Source: Thermoplasmatota archaeon (lineage in GTDB: Archaea; Thermoplasmatota; E2; DHVEG-1). Taken from it: DNA of 48,017 nucleotides. Position numbers and translations under genes: made by a program. Location: assembly GCA_030616985.1 (NCBI GenBank), contig JAUWWG010000002.1, positions 1 through 48,017 of the forward strand, written 5' to 3'. The notes below the pieces were generated by a model. The model was not told where the DNA came from and made no database searches. It was given only the letters and a program-made list of their open reading frames with translations. Below are positions 1-8,922 of the stretch, piece after piece (the first letter of the stretch is position 1; each line of letters starts with the position of its first letter).

Positions 1-264
1 ATATGTATAATAGTTGACAATGAAGCATTGATAACTGGTGATACATTATTTATCGGAGATTGCGGAAGAACTGACTTACCAGGAGGTGACTTAGTTCAGA
101 TGTATAGAACGCTTAATGAAAAGATTATGTCTCTTCCGGACCATTTGATTGTATATCCCGGGCATGATTATGGCGATAAACCATTTGATACTCTTGGAAA
201 TCAAAAACGGACAAATAAAACATTACTTACCAAGAATCTCAACGAATTTTCAAAAATTCCTTAA
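1..264 (+). CDS. MBL-fold hydrolase (persulfide dioxygenase / hydroxyacylglutathione hydrolase-like), C-terminal part, truncated by window start
   Basis: Frame open from base 1; GDTLFIGDCGRTDLPGGD and YPGHDYG motifs typical of glyoxalase II-like MBL proteins. Confidence 0.85.
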   Translation: MCIIVDNEALITGDTLFIGDCGRTDLPGGDLVQMYRTLNEKIMSLPDHLIVYPGHDYGDKPFDTLGNQKRTNKTLLTKNLNEFSKIP

Positions 265-1732
265 CTATTTTCAACACCTTTTTATCCTCATCTACATAGA
301 TAGTATTACCTTCATTGTTTTCATAATTGGTATAAAATTGTTTAGGATTCAATGTATTTTCTTTTTTAAAAATTTTATTTTCAATACCAACTGAGAGTTT
401 ACCAATACCAGGATAATCTAATGGATAACGATTAATTTTAAAAACCAGATTATTCCAACCAATCAATTTAAGTGGAAACAGATTGAAATATATCCACACA
501 ATCTTTTTATCGTAAGTAACTTCGAAAAAAACACCACTTGCTGAACAAATCAATGTATTGCCATTAGGGAGGCGCTGAGCACCAGATTGACCAGAGGCAT
601 AAAAATCAGATGGGTTAGGAGCAGTATATATCCATATGGGCTCATCAGGTCCAAATGCTGAACCAGGTTCAAGGTAATAATTACCATTATTGTCAACAGG
701 TGGAACAATCTCTATTACTGATGAATAATCCTCTCCAGGTTGTCTAAAACCATTATGAAAAACCGTAATATGTCCTTCTCCAGGGCATCCAGGCTCAATC
801 CATCTAGCATCATGCTGACCATAAAATTTTTTATCCTCAACATCTCCTGATCGATAGTACTGAGGATTACCCCAGCGGTATAGAAGATCGCCACCTCTTC
901 CACTCTTACCACCAGTATGACCAGAAGCTTCCTCAGTTGTTGTACTATGGTCTATTACCCATATTTCTGCTTGGGCGCCTGCGCTTAAAAGAATTTGGTC
1001 AAATTCTTCATGATAATCAATAGAGTTGATATGATTCCAATCTCTACCTGAATCCTTTGCCATAAAATTAATATCAATTAACTCAGGATGATCTGATACT
1101 ATTCCATAATTATCTTTTGAGGGATCATAATCTTGTATTAGATGATCCCAGACATGCCACTCCCAAACAATATTACCACTCTCTGGTCCATTAGGCTCTA
1201 CTTCAATTATATGATCAGGCCAAATAATTTCATCTGAAATAAATTCAGGATTACAGCCTGCAGCTATAGCATCATCACGAGTTTTAAGCTCCCAAGCAAT
1301 CATCAAAATATTTCCATTTGGTAAAGGTTCAATATCATGATGAATACATTGAGTACTGTTTGCATATACAAAATTCCAGATGCGAGTACCATTCCAATCA
1401 AACATTTCAACACGGCCAGTATCTCCTGCACCAATGATAAGGTCTGGTTTAATTGCATAATCAGATCGTAGAAGATTACCGTTTTCAAGTAGATACGTTG
1501 ACATCGCAGGTGCATATTGACTACGCCATTTATGGACAATTCTTCCACTGTTATTAATCAAATATGTAATTGTTGAATACCAGGGTGTGAACAGTGTATA
1601 TCCTTCATATGGTTCTCCTACTGATAGATATAGGGATTTCTCTTTGTTTGTTTTATAACTAGATCCAATTGGTATAAAACTTGTAAATAAGAAAAGAAGT
1701 ATAACCGCAAATACAAGGATTTTTTTGAACAG
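239..1732 (-). CDS. Secreted arylsulfotransferase (ASST)-like protein
   Basis: ORF 239..1561 extends upstream in frame to a CTG at 1732-1730 behind GGGAGGT, giving signal peptide (M/L)FKKILVFAVILLFLFTSFIPIGSS; HHDIEPLPNGNILMIAWE and LPNGNTLICSASGVFFEV are ASST-like. Confidence 0.75.
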   Translation of the reverse strand: MFKKILVFAVILLFLFTSFIPIGSSYKTNKEKSLYLSVGEPYEGYTLFTPWYSTITYLINNSGRIVHKWRSQYAPAMSTYLLENGNLLRSDYAIKPDLIIGAGDTGRVEMFDWNGTRIWNFVYANSTQCIHHDIEPLPNGNILMIAWELKTRDDAIAAGCNPEFISDEIIWPDHIIEVEPNGPESGNIVWEWHVWDHLIQDYDPSKDNYGIVSDHPELIDINFMAKDSGRDWNHINSIDYHEEFDQILLSAGAQAEIWVIDHSTTTEEASGHTGGKSGRGGDLLYRWGNPQYYRSGDVEDKKFYGQHDARWIEPGCPGEGHITVFHNGFRQPGEDYSSVIEIVPPVDNNGNYYLEPGSAFGPDEPIWIYTAPNPSDFYASGQSGAQRLPNGNTLICSASGVFFEVTYDKKIVWIYFNLFPLKLIGWNNLVFKINRYPLDYPGIGKLSVGIENKIFKKENTLNPKQFYTNYENNEGNTIYVDEDKKVLKIVKEFLKIR

Positions 1733-1926
1733 ATTTGTACCTCCCTATTAAATATTATCAAAGTTTTACATTTTAAATTTTACTATAAAGGTAATATTAA
1801 AGTGATTTATATTTTAAATATTAGATGAAATTGAACAATTGTTACCCGTTTTTAAAAATAATTATTGCGCAAAACACCTATTTAATGTGCAAATGCAATT
1901 ACGAATGATTGAAAATCGAATTAATG

Positions 1927-1960
1927 TGCAAAGCCGTCGAGGGGGGCTTTGCATTTTTAT
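1927..1960. terminator. Perfect 9-bp hairpin (TGCAAAGCC / GGCTTTGCA) followed by T-run
   Basis: TGCAAAGCC-GTCGAGGGG-GGCTTTGCA-TTTTTA. Confidence 0.5.
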
Positions 1961-1976
1961 TCACTAAAACTGGGTA

Positions 1977-2010
1977 ATAAAAGTGCAGAAACGGGAATTA
2001 AAGTGCAGAG
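1977..2010. repeat. Direct repeat copy A: TAAAAGTGCAGAAACGGGAATTAAAGTGCAGA
   Basis: Similar to 4792-4825; further (A/T)AATGTGCAAA copies near 1884 and 1921. Confidence 0.6.
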
Positions 2011-2124
2011 GGGATGGGTTTAAATATAATAAAAAATAGAATGATCCCTGTTTTTTTCTGTATGGAAACATTAAAATTATAATATGAGATATTAAATTTG
2101 AAAAAGAAGTAAAAGAGGGTATAT

Positions 2125-4710
2125 ATGAAGAAATTTATTACTTTAGTGATTGTTTGGGCTGTAATATTTAGTGGATTATTAGCTAGTTCTTCTTCAATAG
2201 TAAATATAGATGATATTGATGATTATGATGAACAGATAATAGTTATTTCTCATTCATTTCCTAAAGAAGATGAAATCAAATTGATAAACACAAATGATGG
2301 CACAAGACTAGTAATTGATGGTTTTAATTATTTGACAGAAATTGGAAAGCCAATGCATCCTGTCAAAAATATGTTAATTGCATTACCACCAGGGGCTATT
2401 TATGATAATGTTGAGATTATAAAAAATAACCCTATGGAATTAAATGGAATTTACGATATAATGCCATATCCAATTATCGTTCCTCTGGATACTGATAGGA
2501 TTTTGTTAGAAACTATACAAGATGAATGGAATGAAAATTATAAAAACACATATTATTCCTCGAATTTTTATCCTGAAGAAATTGTAAATATAAAAAATAC
2601 AGGTACATTACGAAAATATTCTTATGTGTCTCTATCTGTTTGCCCTTTTAGATATTTGCCAGAATCAGGTAAATTATTTTATTTTGAATCTTGCAAGATT
2701 ATAATTCATTTTTCTTATCCTGAAAATAACGAGGTTTTTAGAGGAATTAATGAAGTAAAAAATGATGATCTTTTTGATGATAAGGCAGCAAGTTTATTTA
2801 TTAATTTTGAACAAATCAAAGACTTATACGAACCTGATGATAAAGATATTATTTCCAGTTTTAACACATTTGATTATGTAATTATAACAACTGATGATTT
2901 TGTTGATTTGGTCGCTAATTCCGATTTTTTTAACTGGAAGACCGAACTTGGTTTTAATGTAAGAATTATATCTATTTCCGATCCTCTTATTACTAGTCAA
3001 TCTGGAAAGGATTTAACTGAGCAAATCCGTAATTTTCTAAGGGAATATTATATCATATGGAGCATTAAGTATGTACTTCTTGTTGGAGATTATACAAATA
3101 TTCCTATGCGTTATTGTTCTCCTAATCCACATTCGTTAGTAGGTACTGTACCCACTGATATATACTATGCTGATCTTTCTTTACCTGATGAGGATTCATG
3201 GGATTCCGATGGTGATGGTTATTATGGGGTTTATGGATATGATAATCCTGATTTTCTAGCTGAAGTTTATGTTGGTAGAATACCGACAAGTGATGTTTCA
3301 AGGATTTCTTATACACTTGATAAAATAGTATCATTTGAACAGGATACAGGAGATTGGAAGAATAATGCTCTTATGGGAGGTGCAATGTTGTTTTATGCAA
3401 ATGAAGATCATGATGAAGAAATTGATTTTGATATTGATGGTGCACGTCTCGTTGATTTTATAGAAAAGGATATGATGGATGGTTGGACGACTAGTCATTA
3501 TTGTGAACATGAAGGGCTTTCTCCATCTGTTTACCCTTTTGATCCTCTTACTGAGCAAGCATTTACAGCAGATTGGCGGAATGGAAAGTACGCGGTTATT
3601 AACTGGGCAGCTCATGGTGCACCAGCGAGTATTGGTCGTGTGATCTGGGAGTGGGATGATGGAGATGGTGTTCCTGAACATGAAAATGGAGAGCTTACAT
3701 GGGGTAGTTTTCTAAGCACGTATTCTAATCTGGAAGCGGATTATCCATCTATTGTTTTTGCAGTTTCATGTAATGTCGGGCATCCTGAACCAACTAATGA
3801 TGGGAATCTTGGAATTGACATGCTTACAAAAGAATCATTTGGAGCAGCAGTAGCAGTATGCAGCGCTACACGCGGTGCTGCGGTTTCAGCTGATTGGGTA
3901 TCATCTCATTCTGGAGCAGAAGCACTCTGTTATGAGTTTAATAATTTCTTAATTAATAGTTCATATGGTCCTCAGCCTATTGGTGATGCTCTATATGATT
4001 CTAAGTTTTATGTACATGATAATTTTGGTTGGGATCATCAATATGAATTCATGAATATGTACGATTATAACCTTTATGGGGATCCATCAATGATTAGATG
4101 GGGAACAGATGATGGTTCACCACTTGTCCCTATGATTAATGGACCAATAAATGGTAAAACAGGTATTGATTATGATTATACATTCAGGTCTATAGATCCA
4201 ACAGAGGATAAATTATTTTATTATATTGATTGGGGAGATGGCAATATCGAAGAATGGATTGGGGCATATTCATCTGGTGAAGAAGTTGTTGTATCGCATA
4301 AATGGTCTCAGGATGGAACTTGGATAATAAAAGTAAAAGCAAAAGATACAGATGATTTAGAAAGCGACTGGGCCACTCTTGAAGTATCAATGCCAAAAAA
4401 CAAAGGAAAAAAAGTAGGTAGAGGCACATTTCAAGCAAGCCTTGGATTGAGAAGAAATGAAAGACCAATGCTTGATCTCCAAGGTGCTTATCATAACAGA
4501 GGAAGGATTATTATTGTACAAGGATGTGAAGATAATAGGTTCTCAGGAATATTCAGAGGAAATGTTTTCATGATTCGAACACAACTTAGAGGAAGAACAC
4601 AGACAATATTTGGACAATGCAGATTTGATGAAAATCATAGCTCATTTTCAGGGGCATGGAATAGTCGAATCCTTCAAAGTAGAGGATGGATAACAGGAGC
4701 ATTCAATTAA
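2125..4710 (+). CDS. Secreted C25 (gingipain-like) cysteine peptidase with PKD-like domain and novel C-terminal domain
   Basis: Signal peptide; catalytic-type AAHGAP and FAVSCNVG motifs; EVYVGRIPTSD; DWGDGNIEEW PKD-like segment; SD agaggg. Confidence 0.85.
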   Translation: MKKFITLVIVWAVIFSGLLASSSSIVNIDDIDDYDEQIIVISHSFPKEDEIKLINTNDGTRLVIDGFNYLTEIGKPMHPVKNMLIALPPGAIYDNVEIIKNNPMELNGIYDIMPYPIIVPLDTDRILLETIQDEWNENYKNTYYSSNFYPEEIVNIKNTGTLRKYSYVSLSVCPFRYLPESGKLFYFESCKIIIHFSYPENNEVFRGINEVKNDDLFDDKAASLFINFEQIKDLYEPDDKDIISSFNTFDYVIITTDDFVDLVANSDFFNWKTELGFNVRIISISDPLITSQSGKDLTEQIRNFLREYYIIWSIKYVLLVGDYTNIPMRYCSPNPHSLVGTVPTDIYYADLSLPDEDSWDSDGDGYYGVYGYDNPDFLAEVYVGRIPTSDVSRISYTLDKIVSFEQDTGDWKNNALMGGAMLFYANEDHDEEIDFDIDGARLVDFIEKDMMDGWTTSHYCEHEGLSPSVYPFDPLTEQAFTADWRNGKYAVINWAAHGAPASIGRVIWEWDDGDGVPEHENGELTWGSFLSTYSNLEADYPSIVFAVSCNVGHPEPTNDGNLGIDMLTKESFGAAVAVCSATRGAAVSADWVSSHSGAEALCYEFNNFLINSSYGPQPIGDALYDSKFYVHDNFGWDHQYEFMNMYDYNLYGDPSMIRWGTDDGSPLVPMINGPINGKTGIDYDYTFRSIDPTEDKLFYYIDWGDGNIEEWIGAYSSGEEVVVSHKWSQDGTWIIKVKAKDTDDLESDWATLEVSMPKNKGKKVGRGTFQASLGLRRNERPMLDLQGAYHNRGRIIIVQGCEDNRFSGIFRGNVFMIRTQLRGRTQTIFGQCRFDENHSSFSGAWNSRILQSRGWITGAFN

Positions 4711-4791
4711 AAAACTAAAACTCTCATTTTTTTTCAAACTGGTTAATATTAGCACGTGTTTGATGTTTGCCTTTTCTCGATAGCAAAATGG

Positions 4792-4825
4792 AATAAAAGT
4801 GCAAAAACATGAATAAAAATGCAGA
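4792..4825. repeat. Direct repeat copy B: TAAAAGTGCAAAAACATGAATAAAAATGCAGA
   Basis: Aligned by eye to 1977-2010; the two copies flank the C25 gene. Confidence 0.55.
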
Positions 4826-5046
4826 AGCGGAATCTGTATCCGTATAGAAGAGCATCGTCATTCGACCTCGCCATCAAAACCAAAATTAATAAAACCGAGG
4901 CGATAGATAAAGTCAACGTAAAAAATTGATTGCAACACGAGATAATGTGTTATGGGAAAGAAAAAGAGAGTTTTTCTCTCATGACAGAATTATCATAGAA
5001 GAAAAAAGAGGCGGCTTTAAAAGCCAAATATTAGAAAACGTCAGAA

Positions 5047-5772
5047 TCAAAGTTGACGCAATAAATCTAGTAGTTCCCACCGTATTTCTCGTATTTCTTC
5101 CCGTTTATTCCTAATTTGCTCCTGTTGTTCCTCTGTTAAATCGGGAAGTTCAATGTCATGGTCTAGCAATATAGTTCTTATTTCCTCTCTTATTTCACCC
5201 TTCTGCTCTTCCGTAAGTTCAGGTATATCGAATCCATATCTCTCTAGCACGTTCTTAACCTCATCTCGAATTTCCTCACGACTTGCACCATCTCGGAACA
5301 TTTCACGGGCTGTATTTTTGATTTCACCCTTCTGCTCTTCAGTTAATTCAACAAAGACAAACCCATATCCTTCGAGAAGAGATATAATCTCCGCCTTAAT
5401 TTGCTCTTTCTCCGTCTCTGATAAATCTGGTAGATCTACGCCAAATTCAATGAGTAAAATTTTGATTTCATCTCGAATTTCCTCACGACTTGCTCCTTGC
5501 ATCCTAAAATATTGCACTGTAATTGCGATCTGTCTTTTCTCCCCTCTTGATAGGTCAGGAAGATCTACGCCAAAGTCCTCTACCATTTGTTTCAATTCTT
5601 CACGTGCGTGTTTCAGCTCTCTTAATTTCCTTAAAAACTGTAGTCTCACTCCCAATCCTGGATACCCTGTGTCTTCAATGATTTGTGCGGCAACGACAGT
5701 TGTACCTAGGGTTGCTACTAACATTGAAACAATCAGAATCCCCGTCCATTTTTTGGTATTCAATTTCTTCAT
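5047..5772 (-). CDS. Secreted/anchored charged alpha-helical repeat protein
   Basis: Signal peptide MKKLNTKKWTGILIVSMLVATLGTTVVAAQ; repeats of (G)xDLPDLxxEQKxxI; SD present. Confidence 0.8.
   Translation of the reverse strand: MKKLNTKKWTGILIVSMLVATLGTTVVAAQIIEDTGYPGLGVRLQFLRKLRELKHAREELKQMVEDFGVDLPDLSRGEKRQIAITVQYFRMQGASREEIRDEIKILLIEFGVDLPDLSETEKEQIKAEIISLLEGYGFVFVELTEEQKGEIKNTAREMFRDGASREEIRDEVKNVLERYGFDIPELTEEQKGEIREEIRTILLDHDIELPDLTEEQQEQIRNKREEIREIRWELLDLLRQL
5055..5600 (-). repeat. 207-bp / 69-aa super-repeat (43 aa + 26 aa), two copies plus a partial
   Basis: catctcgaatttcctcacgacttgc occurs at 5262 and 5469, exactly 207 bp apart; protein segments align 43/26/43/26. Confidence 0.75.
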
Positions 5773-5820
5773 TTTTTATACCTCCTTTTTGAAAAATACA
5801 TTGTCGTGATTGATTTATAT

Positions 5821-5996
5821 CATTTCTTCCCAATTTATTCCCAATTCTATCCCAAAACTCACATTACTTTGGCGTTAAAACCAATATTATCACTGCGATA
5901 GGTGTTACCTTAGGTTATTGTGCTGATTTACTATATGGGCAATGGTCAAACTTACGTTTTATCGTTGAGAAACATGATTTGAATCAATATCTATAA
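5821..5996 (+). pseudogene. Possible C-terminal gene remnant (…YFGVKTNIITAIGVTLGYCADLLYGQWSNLRFIVEKHDLNQYL*)
   Basis: Coding-looking in-frame stretch with no start codon; intergenic. Confidence 0.25.
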
Positions 5997-6021
5997 TCTC
6001 TATAATGTCTGTAAAAATTAT

Positions 6022-6780
6022 TTATTCTATCTCTTTATTGATAAGATTAAGAAATCTTGTATTGGAAATATAATGGTCTATGAGGAGTTTTCCATTATAT
6101 ACTAAATTGAATGTAGTGTATATTGAGGAGGCGTTTTGTGCCTGCTCTGCATTTTTTAATTCGGTCACTTTTAGTTCCAAACCCTTTTTCTTTGTGGTTT
6201 CGCTTAGTTCTTTAATGGATCTGGCAACCCACGGGCATTGATTTGAATAGATGATATTCAGTCCTTCGTATTTGCTAAGTTGCTTTTCCCAATCATTGAA
6301 TTTTGGCAAAGGTCCTTCCTTTAAGATTTTAACCATCAATTCAAATGAGGGTTTGGCACTAGTTATAGACTTAAATTCATTTTTTAAAAAAAGATCTTTA
6401 CCTGCCATGAACGGACCTTCACTTGTAATCACAGCAACACCATATTTCCCTTCCTTCTTTGCATCCTTAATGCATTCTTTGACTAGGAGTGAACCATATC
6501 CCTTTTCCTTGTGTTTGTTCGGAGAAATCCATATGCAGTGTATAAACATATATCCCTTTGCATCAACAGCTCTCCATGCATGCTCTCCCGGCACGTATTC
6601 AATAAAACCAATACATTTTGTTTCCAAATATAATAGCTTAATTTTCAGGCCTTCGGAAAAACGCTTTTTTAGCCACTCAAGCTTTATTTGATAGCCTTCA
6701 TTTTTTGGATTTAGAAAGCATTTAGGTGGATATTGAGAAATATTGTTTTCGTCAACGTCTATGATTACAACGTCTGGCAT
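6022..6780 (-). CDS. GNAT N-acetyltransferase fused to YoaP-like C-terminal domain
   Basis: GNAT core (HCIWISPNKHKEKGYGSLLVKECIKDAKKEGKYGVAVITS) and IIYSNQCPWVARSIKEL…LVYNGKLLIDHYISNTRFLNLI tail. Confidence 0.8.
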   Translation of the reverse strand: MPDVVIIDVDENNISQYPPKCFLNPKNEGYQIKLEWLKKRFSEGLKIKLLYLETKCIGFIEYVPGEHAWRAVDAKGYMFIHCIWISPNKHKEKGYGSLLVKECIKDAKKEGKYGVAVITSEGPFMAGKDLFLKNEFKSITSAKPSFELMVKILKEGPLPKFNDWEKQLSKYEGLNIIYSNQCPWVARSIKELSETTKKKGLELKVTELKNAEQAQNASSIYTTFNLVYNGKLLIDHYISNTRFLNLINKEIE

Positions 6781-6895
6781 AAAAAATAGTTATGGTAAGA
6801 TCTATTAAAATCTTTTAGATTTTTGGTTCTATGGTTATTGCAGTTCAACGATTGACGTTGCTGTCAACCTCTGAATACGACAGTCAATGTTTATC

Positions 6896-8125
6896 TCATG
6901 CCTGCATCTTCAGATCTTCTTCTATTTGATATGGTTCTCCTGCAGGATGCCAATCTAAATTTATTGGTAACGGGCTATACACATGTTCAAATGGTATTCC
7001 GGAGATGATTTTCGGTAGGAATCCTAAAAATCTAAATCGAAATCCAATCCAATCATTCCAATAGTTTTCCTTCCATCTGTTACTGAAGGATTGAATCAAA
7101 AATGCATTTTCATTACGATTTTCGATGAAATTATTGTGACAGATATAGTTATGATTTGAAAAATACTCACATATTACACCACAGTATTGATTATCTAAAA
7201 AATGGTTATGAGATATCTGGTTATTGGTCGAATAATAATCTAAAAGGAGTCCATGAAAATTATGAAACATAATGTTGTTTCTAATAATATTGTTATCTGA
7301 TGCCAACAAAGTAAATGCTCCATTGCTCTCTGCAAACCTTGAATCTTCGACAACGCAATGAGAACAAAACACCATGAGCACCATAAAATCAGCATTATTT
7401 ATTGATACGTTTCTCACGGTCATATTTGTACAATTGACGGCAATTAATTGCCCAACTTTTGATGGTACTTCAAAATCACTTTTATCTACATAATATAACA
7501 GAGGATTCCCATTGACGATATTATTGTCTATTGTGTGTACAAAATGTTTCTTCGATAGAGTCGGGCGTGTATGATAGCCAGTATCATATGGATACAAGGT
7601 AATGCCATCATTCTCAAAGGTATTATTCACAATTGTAAGGTTTGATGCCTGTTTACCAAAAATACCCAACCTATTATTTGATATTATATTGTCTCGAATA
7701 ATATTATGTGAATCTAATATCCTTACACCAGCTTTCCACCACAATCCTGCTTTCATGTCATAGCTACTATTCGTTATCGTAAATCCTGCCACGATCACTC
7801 TGGAAGTGGTTATTGTGACAGTGTCATTCTTTCTAAGGCCATTGATAATAGTACTGTGTTTATTTTCACCTTGAAGAACAATTGATTTATCGATAATTAC
7901 GGTTTCATTATAGGTACCATTGTATACAAATACTGTATCCCCGTTGCTTGTGTTATCGATTGCATCATTTATGCAGGAGTAGTTCCCAGGTCCCGTACCG
8001 CCAACATATAAAATTTGACCAGGGGGCGAATTATGTTGTTTCATTGCATTAGGTATAGTAGATGAAGTAACGCTCATTCCTATGAATAAAAATATAATTT
8101 CAAGTATCAGGGTTTTTTTCAGCAA
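6896..8125 (-). CDS. Secreted right-handed parallel beta-helix (NosD-like) protein, TTG start
   Basis: Signal peptide, YVGGTGPGNYSCINDAIDNTSNGDTVFVYNGTYNETVIIDKSI, NNxIxxNxF beta-helix rungs. Confidence 0.85.
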   Translation of the reverse strand: MLKKTLILEIIFLFIGMSVTSSTIPNAMKQHNSPPGQILYVGGTGPGNYSCINDAIDNTSNGDTVFVYNGTYNETVIIDKSIVLQGENKHSTIINGLRKNDTVTITTSRVIVAGFTITNSSYDMKAGLWWKAGVRILDSHNIIRDNIISNNRLGIFGKQASNLTIVNNTFENDGITLYPYDTGYHTRPTLSKKHFVHTIDNNIVNGNPLLYYVDKSDFEVPSKVGQLIAVNCTNMTVRNVSINNADFMVLMVFCSHCVVEDSRFAESNGAFTLLASDNNIIRNNIMFHNFHGLLLDYYSTNNQISHNHFLDNQYCGVICEYFSNHNYICHNNFIENRNENAFLIQSFSNRWKENYWNDWIGFRFRFLGFLPKIISGIPFEHVYSPLPINLDWHPAGEPYQIEEDLKMQA

Positions 8126-8292
8126 ATGATCTTTCTCCTATTATAAATTCTATATATGGTTTGTTATATAAATATTTAGAGCAGATTCTACCAGTTCAAA
8201 ACCTTAATCTATGATTTTAAGGCCAAATTAGAACTTAAGGACAAAGCCAATTTGAGAGACTGTTAAAATTATAGTTCGGGGGAGGAAAGGAG

Positions 8293-8382
8293 ATGGCTTT
8301 TAAAGGGGAAAAAAGGAGGCAAAATAAACCTAAATTCTTTTCGACCATCTCCAATATACTATATGTAATTAATAATATTTAA
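8293..8382 (+). CDS. Candidate 29-aa small protein MAFKGEKRRQNKPKFFSTISNILYVINNI
   Basis: ATG preceded by GGGGGAGGAAAGGAG; otherwise unsupported. Confidence 0.3.
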   Translation: MAFKGEKRRQNKPKFFSTISNILYVINNI

Positions 8383-8640
8383 ATATTGACGTAATTTATA
8401 ACGTCTATTGACGATATTTATGGAAGAAATAACTTGAAAATTCATATAATTTCAATTATTACGTTAAAATAAATCAAAACTTTGGGCGGATAAATCTATT
8501 AATTTTTTTATATTTCCCCCAATCTGAATTCATCTGTTTCAATTGATTCGTGGAATATTTTTATAAGAACTGTAAAGAAACTCGGTAACAGTTGTACAAC
8601 AAGTCCTTAATAAGCAAACTTACAAAATAAGGAGTGAGGA

Positions 8641-8736
8641 ATGATGAAAATGATGATCGCAGGACGAAAAATAATATGGAATGGACGTTTTTACGAAATG
8701 CCTGAAGAAGAGAAAAAACTATTTGGAGATTATTAA
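8641..8736 (+). CDS. Candidate 31-aa small protein MMKMMIAGRKIIWNGRFYEMPEEEKKLFGDY
   Basis: Strong SD aaggagtgagga; upstream TATA-like tttttataag; in-frame stop immediately upstream. Confidence 0.5.
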   Translation: MMKMMIAGRKIIWNGRFYEMPEEEKKLFGDY

Positions 8737-8922
8737 AACTCACTCATCTTTAGTTCATCAACTTTTTTTAATTCTTGTTTAGTAAAATAAAACAATCATT
8801 TAAAAATATCAAGAAAATTATTTGTCACACAGAAATTAGCATGGCTTTTCCATACCAACATAGCAAAATTAAAGAAATGGGGGTACAATACTCAGATAAA
8901 AAGAAAATCGGGGGATATTCAG

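Noticed and set aside
3122-4468. Antisense ORFs within the C25 peptidase gene
   Set aside because: His/Leu-rich antisense frames without family similarity
4926-5114. 62-aa ORF and upstream FDLAIKTKINKTEAIDKVNVKN-like stretch
   Set aside because: Short, interrupted, no recognisable family; possible remnant but not supportable without a search
5153-5809. 218-aa ORF antisense to the repeat protein
   Set aside because: Ser/Ile-rich low-complexity mirror of the real repeat gene, which has a signal peptide and SD on the other strand
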